Shown here piece after piece: positions 1-4,820 of a stretch of 7,724 nt of DNA. A program made the position numbers and the translations under genes. Every line of letters starts with the position of its first letter. The first letter of the stretch is position 1. The stretch spans positions 1-7,724 of the forward strand of contig VGLX01000053.1 in NCBI GenBank assembly GCA_016866645.1. The letters are read 5' to 3'. This DNA comes from Candidatus Woesearchaeota archaeon (lineage in GTDB: Archaea; Nanobdellota; Nanobdellia; SCGC-AAA011-G17; VGLX01). The notes under the pieces are model-generated. The model saw only the letters and a program-made list of their open reading frames with translations. It was not told the DNA's origin and did no database searches.

Positions 1-618
1 CATAAATATTGCCATCTCTAAAGGTATCTCGCTTTTCGGATCCTTAACTTCTAGTGTATAAACATCTTTTACGGGGTTGAAGTTTTTCTTCACCACATAG
101 TCCAAGTTCCCTTTGTTGTCGTAAAAATTGTTCTTCTTGAGTATTGAAAAGTTAACCTCATCTGACGTGCCTAGCGGATTCTTGTTTGCGTCATAGAAAT
201 GGAAGAAGTATCCGATTGAAAACAACTTTGTCTTAGTCTCCTCCCCAATATACCCTATCAGTTCTCCGTGCCTGTTGTATACCGCTGCGCATCTTGTCAG
301 CCTTAATATCCTTTTATCTTCTTTTTCAGAAGCGAATAGTGTTCCATCCTGCAGTTCCAACTTGAACTCGTCAACCCATAGCTTGATGTCTTTACCGTAT
401 AATCTTCCGACTTTTTCACCGTCAGCATATAGGTCATAATCTTTCCCTATACAGAAAACTTTTTCAGAAATTTCTATCTCTTTAGCGTTCTTAAGGAATG
501 TTCCGTAATCCGAACCGTCCGGTAGTCTGCCCTTTTTTTCACATCCTACACTAAACAAACCAAACGTTCCTAAGGCTAACAAGCTGCCTGCGATCATTTT
601 TTTGTAGTTAGTTTTCAT
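1..618 (-). CDS. Putative lipoprotein with LURP-one/YxjI-like (tubby-fold) domain, 3' partial
   Basis: The reading frame is open from ATG at 618-616 to the window edge, giving 206 residues with the C-terminus missing. Residues 1-26 form a secretion signal: a basic start (MKTNYKK), a hydrophobic core, then FSVGC with Cys26 as candidate lipidation site. The lipobox is imperfect, with Ser at -3. After a short linker, about residues 47-206 alternate short beta-like strands with Asp/Gly turns. The pattern (EKVFCIGKDYDLYADGEKVG, then TKLFSIGYFFHFYDANKNPLG, ending in PLEMAIFM) resembles LURP-one-related/YxjI proteins, a tubby-like beta barrel around a helix. This assignment is from pattern memory only. 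Family function is poorly defined, with membrane or lipid association suggested for tubby folds. The gene lies 116 nt after the vWA gene on the same strand, behind a promoter-like element, so it is probably transcribed separately. A GTG two codons upstream (624-622) is an alternative start; TAA closes the frame three codons before that. The gene is real with high confidence; the family is moderate. Confidence 0.72.
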   Translation of the reverse strand, partial: MKTNYKKMIAGSLLALGTFGLFSVGCEKKGRLPDGSDYGTFLKNAKEIEISEKVFCIGKDYDLYADGEKVGRLYGKDIKLWVDEFKLELQDGTLFASEKEDKRILRLTRCAAVYNRHGELIGYIGEETKTKLFSIGYFFHFYDANKNPLGTSDEVNFSILKKNNFYDNKGNLDYVVKKNFNPVKDVYTLEVKDPKSEIPLEMAIFM

Positions 619-653
619 AATCACACATTCTTAACGTATCCTCTTTAGACATG

Positions 654-668
654 TTTTTAAACCTTTCT
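654..668 (-). promoter_or_regulatory. Candidate archaeal BRE/TATA promoter for the lipoprotein gene
   Basis: Read on the minus strand, the sequence is AGAAAGG followed directly by TTTAAAAA (the TATA-like part is 654-661). This matches the archaeal layout of a purine-rich BRE next to an A/T-rich TATA box. Transcription usually begins about 25 nt downstream, which here is near position 631 and gives a leader of roughly 13 nt before the ATG at 618. A GTGAT immediately before the ATG could pair with the 16S 3' end, but it sits too close for a normal Shine-Dalgarno site. AGAGG at 640-644 is too far away. The call rests on motif and spacing only. A second A/T-rich element at 694-703 is a weaker alternative. 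Confidence 0.4.
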
Positions 669-677
669 AAAAAAGGT
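661..677. repeat. Short inverted repeat overlapping the BRE of the lipoprotein promoter
   Basis: The plus strand reads ACCTTT-CTAAA-AAAGGT, a perfect 6-bp inverted repeat with a 5-nt loop. It lies in the gap between the vWA gene and the lipoprotein gene and covers the BRE-like part of the candidate promoter. It could be an operator half-site pair. It could also be a weak hairpin ending the upstream transcript, although no U-run follows it on the minus strand. The stem is short and A/T-rich, so chance is a real alternative. Confidence 0.35.
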
Positions 678-734
678 CTTAGCCAGTTTCAGACATTTTA
701 AAGAATAAAAATCTGAAGAGAATCATTAAGCAGT

Positions 735-1679
735 CTAAGGCAGCGACGAGTATTTCGTGAAAGACAATATCCAGTTTATTATCAGCAACATAATCACAGC
801 GGATATTAAGTAAGGCGTGAGTCCGATTTTTATGTTTTTATAAACTTCTTGGCTTATGTCCATGTATACTTCGTCAAACTTTTCTTTAGTGTCTACCCTA
901 TAGTATCTTCCTCCTGTGCTCACCGCGATGTTCTCTAACGTGGAAAAGTCTAGTTTAGTCTGTGCTTGTGCGTCTTCTTCCCCGTAGAATCCTGCACCTT
1001 CTTCCGTGCCTACGCCTATTGTGTTAACGGTTATGAAAAAGTTTTGGGCGTATTGTATAGCTGTGGATACTGGTATCCCTACAGTGCTTTGACCGTCAGT
1101 TAGAAGTATTATCGATTTTGACTTGTTCTCTTCATTCAATAATAGGTTAGCTGATGTGATTATAGCCTGACCTATGTCAGTTCCACCCACTCCTTGGATA
1201 GTTATGCTGTCGATATCATCTATCACTTGTGCGTGGTCGTCACTTAGGGTATGCTTTGGGAATGACGCTCCTGCGAAAGGCACTATAACCACTTTTGATT
1301 TTATGGGCAGGGCTTCTACGAACTTAGCTGCGAACTCTTTCGCAGCCGACAGCCTGTCGGGTTGGAAGTCTTCTGCTGACATGCTTGAGGACGAGTCTAT
1401 AGCGAGCGCGAAGTTCACGTCAGTTGCCGGCCCTATATACCAGAAGTTCATGCCTGCTGCTGAAAACACCAAGCACAAGAAGATAAAAATCCTTAATGTA
1501 AGCTGGAAAGGGTAAGCAGGTATTATTGTCGGCTCCAAAACTCTCGCCGCTGCTTCGAAGTTAGCAAACATCAACGCCTCTTTTTTCTTATACCTCCAGT
1601 TGTAGTAATGTGCCATCGTCATCAGAGGCAGAGCTAATAAAAACCATAGTATGAACGGGTGGTCGAATGTTATCTCCAT
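735..1679 (-). CDS. BatA-like membrane protein with vWA domain
   Basis: This 314-residue protein has the layout of the BatA/BatB family. A first membrane segment (about 8-23) is followed by a basic loop containing RYKKK. A second membrane segment (about 58-83) precedes a vWA domain (about 88-275), and a third segment (about 287-308) closes the protein. The metal-ion-dependent adhesion site is complete: DxSxS at D95/S97/S99, Thr167 in GGTD, and Asp195 in LLTDG. The end of the domain carries the LDFSTLENIAVSTGGRYYR pattern typical of BatA. By the positive-inside rule the loop and C-terminus are cytoplasmic, so the vWA domain should face outside, where it could bind a protein ligand through the metal. 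The start codon overlaps the end of the DUF58 gene by 10 nt. GAGG at 1688-1691, 8 nt upstream, lies inside that gene, pointing to translational coupling. It is the last gene of the operon, and no second vWA gene (BatB) or TPR gene (BatC) follows it. Confidence 0.9.
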   Translation of the reverse strand: MEITFDHPFILWFLLALPLMTMAHYYNWRYKKKEALMFANFEAAARVLEPTIIPAYPFQLTLRIFIFLCLVFSAAGMNFWYIGPATDVNFALAIDSSSSMSAEDFQPDRLSAAKEFAAKFVEALPIKSKVVIVPFAGASFPKHTLSDDHAQVIDDIDSITIQGVGGTDIGQAIITSANLLLNEENKSKSIILLTDGQSTVGIPVSTAIQYAQNFFITVNTIGVGTEEGAGFYGEEDAQAQTKLDFSTLENIAVSTGGRYYRVDTKEKFDEVYMDISQEVYKNIKIGLTPYLISAVIMLLIINWILSFTKYSSLP

Positions 1680-2557
1680 GTTGCTTTCCTCATTTTGAAA
1701 AATTCTATTATCGGCTCGGCAAAAGGTTTGCTGGAATCCAGTTTCAAGAACCCTATGCCTAATCCGTCAAAAAAGTCTTTCAGGCGCTTTTCCTGCTGCT
1801 TAACATATTCCCTATATCTGTCTCTTATATGTTTTCCGGCTAGGTGGATTCTCTGATTTGAGAATGGGTCTCTCAGGACCACCTCACTCTTGGTCTTCGG
1901 CAGCTCGAAGTCTGCAGGGTCTCTTATCATGAACACTAAAAGCTCAAACTTTCTTGAATAAGTTTTTATAGTGTCCTGCCAGTCGGACCATGGGCCTAAG
2001 AAGTCCGTCAAAAGTATGACCACAGTTCGAGGCTTAGTGTATGTGAACGTGAATTTAATCGCGTTATTCAGGTTGTACCCCCCACCATAGTTATCAGGAC
2101 TTAATAATGCATCTATCAAAGCATAGTACTGGGTGAACCCACCTTCCGGCTGCTTGCTCTTGACTATTCTATCATTGAACATTGCGAATCCTACATGGTC
2201 CGCATTTTTTATCATCAAGAATGCTAAAGATATTGCCACCTCTCCTGCAAATTCTGCTTTCAGCTTTCTAGCCGTGGTGTATACCATGCTGTTGCTGCAG
2301 TCTATTAAGAAGAGTATCCTCAAATTCCTCTCTTCGATGTATTCTTTTACGAGCAGCTTATTAGACCTTGTTGATGCTTTCCAGTCTATGAGATCTGCAT
2401 CGTCTTGCTCAGTATAATCAGTATAGCCTTCAAACTCTACGCCCCTGCCTTTGAATCTGCTCTTATAACTACCTACAAGCTCTCCGCCTAGGACTGATTT
2501 TGTTGTAAGCTCTAAGGCTTCGATTACTGGTGTCACGTCTATTAAAAGCCTTCTCAT
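1670..2557 (-). CDS. DUF58 family protein (MoxR partner), vWA-like
   Basis: This 295-residue protein has no membrane segment and belongs to the short, soluble type of DUF58 protein. Residues 1-80 contain the family hallmark: YKSRFKGRGVEFEGY, then DDADLIDWKAS, then LLVKEY. A vWA-like fold follows, with DxSxS at D86/S88/S90 and a third-motif Asp185 in LLTDF. Two departures stand out. Where a MIDAS Thr is expected, the sequence is GGGYNLNNAI (158-167), which has no Thr. The usual basic residues around the 'REY..GDD.R.IDW' core are replaced by Thr/Asp. Genes of this family almost always sit next to moxR and are thought to work with that ATPase, though the biochemical role is not settled. The gene starts 22 nt after moxR ends, with only a weak Shine-Dalgarno (AGAG), so it probably relies on coupling to moxR translation. 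It overlaps the next gene by 10 nt. Confidence 0.92.
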   Translation of the reverse strand: MRRLLIDVTPVIEALELTTKSVLGGELVGSYKSRFKGRGVEFEGYTDYTEQDDADLIDWKASTRSNKLLVKEYIEERNLRILFLIDCSNSMVYTTARKLKAEFAGEVAISLAFLMIKNADHVGFAMFNDRIVKSKQPEGGFTQYYALIDALLSPDNYGGGYNLNNAIKFTFTYTKPRTVVILLTDFLGPWSDWQDTIKTYSRKFELLVFMIRDPADFELPKTKSEVVLRDPFSNQRIHLAGKHIRDRYREYVKQQEKRLKDFFDGLGIGFLKLDSSKPFAEPIIEFFKMRKATWR

Positions 2558-2579
2558 CTAAAAAACGCTCTTTTTGTTT

Positions 2580-3560
2580 TTATACTGGTATCCTCCTGAA
2601 TATCTGGTCGATTATGTCATCAGGGCTTATCTGCTTGGCCATCCCTTCGTAGCTTAGCAGTATCCTGTGCCTTAATACTTCATGCGCTACAATTTTAATT
2701 TGCTGTGGTTTCACGAAACTGTCTCCTTTCATCAAGGCTTCTGCTTTCGCGGCTAATGCTAATCCTATTGACGCTCTTGGTGAGACTCCGAAGTCTATAT
2801 ATTTCCCAAGAGTTAACCCATATTTGCTCGGATTTCTAGTCGAGTCCACTATCTTGGTTATGTAGACTTTCAGTTTGTCGCTGAGGAATATCTTCTTTGT
2901 CATCTCCTGCATGTCGATTATTTCTTGACCGTTGGTCACAGGTTTTATACCGTAAGACTCGAATGATTTAACGTCTATGTTTTGGTCTATTATCATCTTT
3001 TCTTCGTGAATCTCAGGATACTTCACTAAGACTTTGAACAAGAACCGGTCTATCTGCGCTTCTGGAAGCTCGTAAGTCCCTCCTGTCTCGATAGGGTTTT
3101 GTGTTGCCATGACAAAGAACGGCCTTTGCAGCATGAATGTCTGTCTGCCTATAGTTACCTGCTTTTCCTGCATTGCTTCAAGCAGTGCTGATTGCGTCTT
3201 TGGCGGTGCCCGGTTTACTTCGTCCGCTAACAAGAAGTTCGTGAACACAGGGCCTTTCACAACATAGAAACCTTTCTCTTTATGATAAGCTGTCACGCCT
3301 ATTATGTCTGTAGGCAGCAGGTCTACGGTGAACTGCACTCTCTTGAAGTCGCATCCTACTACGACAGCCATGGTCTTTAAGAGCAGGGTCTTAGCTATTC
3401 CCGGCACCCCCTCCATAAGGACGTGGGCATTAGTAAGCAAGGCTCTCACCAGGCTATTCATCGCCGCTTCCTGGCCTACGACTACTTTTGACATCTCTTT
3501 TTTTAGATTATCAATAACCAATCTGCATTTTTTTATCTTTTCAGCGTCTAATTCAGGCAT
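2580..3560 (-). CDS. MoxR-family AAA+ ATPase
   Basis: At 326 residues this is a full-length MoxR-type ATPase, a cytoplasmic ring-forming chaperone-like enzyme that hydrolyses ATP to remodel or activate partner proteins. Motifs in order are: VVGQ near 27-30; Walker A GVPGIAKT at 51-58; Walker B LLADE at 110-114 followed by VNRAPPKTQSALLEAMQE; sensor 1 ATQNP at 152-156; PEAQIDRF at 166-173 with Arg172 as likely arginine finger; and sensor 2 SPRAS at 260-264 with Arg262. All catalytic residues expected of the family are present. The C-terminal lid (about 225-326) is also normal. The start is well supported: GGAGG at 3571-3575 lies 10 nt before the ATG. It sits between the 413-residue membrane protein (18-nt gap) and DUF58 (22-nt gap), the classical moxR neighbourhood. 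Its target here is unknown; proteins of the same operon are the obvious candidates. Confidence 0.96.
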   Translation of the reverse strand: MPELDAEKIKKCRLVIDNLKKEMSKVVVGQEAAMNSLVRALLTNAHVLMEGVPGIAKTLLLKTMAVVVGCDFKRVQFTVDLLPTDIIGVTAYHKEKGFYVVKGPVFTNFLLADEVNRAPPKTQSALLEAMQEKQVTIGRQTFMLQRPFFVMATQNPIETGGTYELPEAQIDRFLFKVLVKYPEIHEEKMIIDQNIDVKSFESYGIKPVTNGQEIIDMQEMTKKIFLSDKLKVYITKIVDSTRNPSKYGLTLGKYIDFGVSPRASIGLALAAKAEALMKGDSFVKPQQIKIVAHEVLRHRILLSYEGMAKQISPDDIIDQIFRRIPV

Positions 3561-3570
3561 TTTCTTATTT

Positions 3571-3575
3571 CCTCC
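3571..3575 (-). promoter_or_regulatory. Strong Shine-Dalgarno site of moxR
   Basis: GGAGG on the minus strand, 10 nt upstream of the moxR ATG. It is the best match to the 16S 3' end among the intergenic sites in this operon. It confirms the moxR start and suggests that the ATPase can be translated independently of the upstream gene. Confidence 0.7.
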
Positions 3576-3578
3576 TTT

Positions 3579-4820
3579 TTATTTCTTGGCAGCACCTATT
3601 TTCAGCTCTTTCTCCAGACTTAAGAACTGCTCGTAAATCTCATTCCTATATTGTTGTGGCAGTTGCTCATAAATCTTGGACACTTCTAGGTAATATTGCA
3701 TAGCTTGCTTCTGCTCATTTGACCTCAAGGCGAGTTTAAGTTGCAAGAGCTGCATCATCGCTTTTTGGAAGTTCACTGCGTTGTTTATGTCCTCATAGAA
3801 AAGGACTATCTTCGGCAGCATCTTATCTTTTCCCTTTTCGGATAATGCGTTGTATACAGGTATTATTGATGAGTATATCTGCTGTGCTTTCAGCACGTCT
3901 CTTTTCTTCTTTGAAAGCGCGTCTTTTCCCTGGCTCAGCATCCTGTTTATATTGTTTACCCTCTTATTCTCTCTTATTCTTCTTCTAAAAGCTAAGTAAA
4001 TGAAGTAGAAGAAGCTTTCGACTGTTGGTCTTTCTTCACTTAGTATGTTCTTCAAAACTTTCTGTTTTTTCTTAGCCCCAACGTCTTCGAGTACCACGTT
4101 GAATGATACTTTTTTAGGAACGTTCACAGGTGTGAAATGTTCTTTTATGAATCCCCAGATCTCTTGGAATGTTTTATCTATCACCTTTCCCAGCTTGTCT
4201 TCTAAGGTTGTCTTTTTTTCTAAGTCTCTTAACAATTCGCTTTTGAACCTTTTCAAGCCTTCAAAAAGTTTAGACTCTTTTACAAACTCCCTAGGATGCG
4301 TTATTGATGATTTAGGAGAATGTTTTTTTACTATGCTCAAGAACTCATTAGCTATTGTTTCTAGCTCTTTCTTAGTAATCTCATCTTTAGAATACTCTAG
4401 TTCCAATAGTTTTTCGCAGAAACTTTTAAGGTTCACCTTGTTCTTCTTCTCTAGCTCGTCGATAAGCTCATCGTGGGTGAACATGCCGTGCAGCCCTAAA
4501 AGCTGTGCGAAGTATTGGTTTATCAAGACAGAAAGCCCGCCCATAGCTTTCATAGGCTCTTGCTCTTTAAGTACTTCATCAACTTCTTGCTCGTAGTCTA
4601 TCTTTCTTACTTCTTGCGGCTCTCCAGATTTTTTTGGCCTTGTCTGTATAGCTCGAGTCTTGAGTTTTGAGAACCTGTCAAATATCACGCCCCAATTGTC
4701 CTTCAAGTAGATGAGCAGCATGACTAGCGCTCCCACCACTATTATTGCTATAGGCAAATATATTAGCAACTGTTCCAGGTTACCTTCCATCAATGACGTT
4801 ATGACATCATCCAGGGCCAT
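3579..4820 (-). CDS. Single-pass membrane protein with long helical cytoplasmic region, MoxR-operon component
   Basis: This 413-residue protein was not recognised with confidence. An acidic N-terminal stub (1-17) is followed by one membrane segment (about 18-38) and a basic stretch (48-64), so the rest should be cytoplasmic. Residues 95-165 contain LSVLINQYFAQLLGL, FTHDELIDEL and LELEYSKDEITKKEL. This recalls the DUF4129-like helical domain often found in MoxR operons ('tp.E......Y....vs.ee'), an inference from pattern only. The middle (170-310) is highly charged and helical. The C-terminus holds two similar helical hairpins (about 312-346 and 374-407) sharing Y-x3-I/V-x3-Y-x2-L. I prefer ATG at 4820: AGGTG lies at 4825-4829 just upstream, and this start gives a 14-nt overlap with the surface-protein gene. 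An in-frame TTG at 4850 would add ten residues, extend the overlap to 44 nt and lack a comparable site. The protein may dock the MoxR ATPase at the membrane. Confidence 0.85.
   Translation of the reverse strand: MALDDVITSLMEGNLEQLLIYLPIAIIVVGALVMLLIYLKDNWGVIFDRFSKLKTRAIQTRPKKSGEPQEVRKIDYEQEVDEVLKEQEPMKAMGGLSVLINQYFAQLLGLHGMFTHDELIDELEKKNKVNLKSFCEKLLELEYSKDEITKKELETIANEFLSIVKKHSPKSSITHPREFVKESKLFEGLKRFKSELLRDLEKKTTLEDKLGKVIDKTFQEIWGFIKEHFTPVNVPKKVSFNVVLEDVGAKKKQKVLKNILSEERPTVESFFYFIYLAFRRRIRENKRVNNINRMLSQGKDALSKKKRDVLKAQQIYSSIIPVYNALSEKGKDKMLPKIVLFYEDINNAVNFQKAMMQLLQLKLALRSNEQKQAMQYYLEVSKIYEQLPQQYRNEIYEQFLSLEKELKIGAAKK

Noticed and set aside
701..716. T-rich tract (minus strand) after the vWA stop as a terminator
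   Set aside because: An archaeal oligo-T terminator is plausible, but the run is only five T with no stable stem before it. It is too weak to list as a feature.
1174..1515. Plus-strand open frame of 113 codons, and similar ones at 2133-2417 and 3304-3636
   Set aside because: Each lies antisense to well-supported vWA, DUF58 or MoxR coding sequence and shows no recognisable protein pattern.
4045..4596. 183-codon open frame on the plus strand
   Set aside because: It lies wholly antisense to the 413-residue gene. Its Ser/Phe-rich composition is what is expected from the reverse complement of Lys/Glu-rich helical coding sequence. There is no domain pattern.
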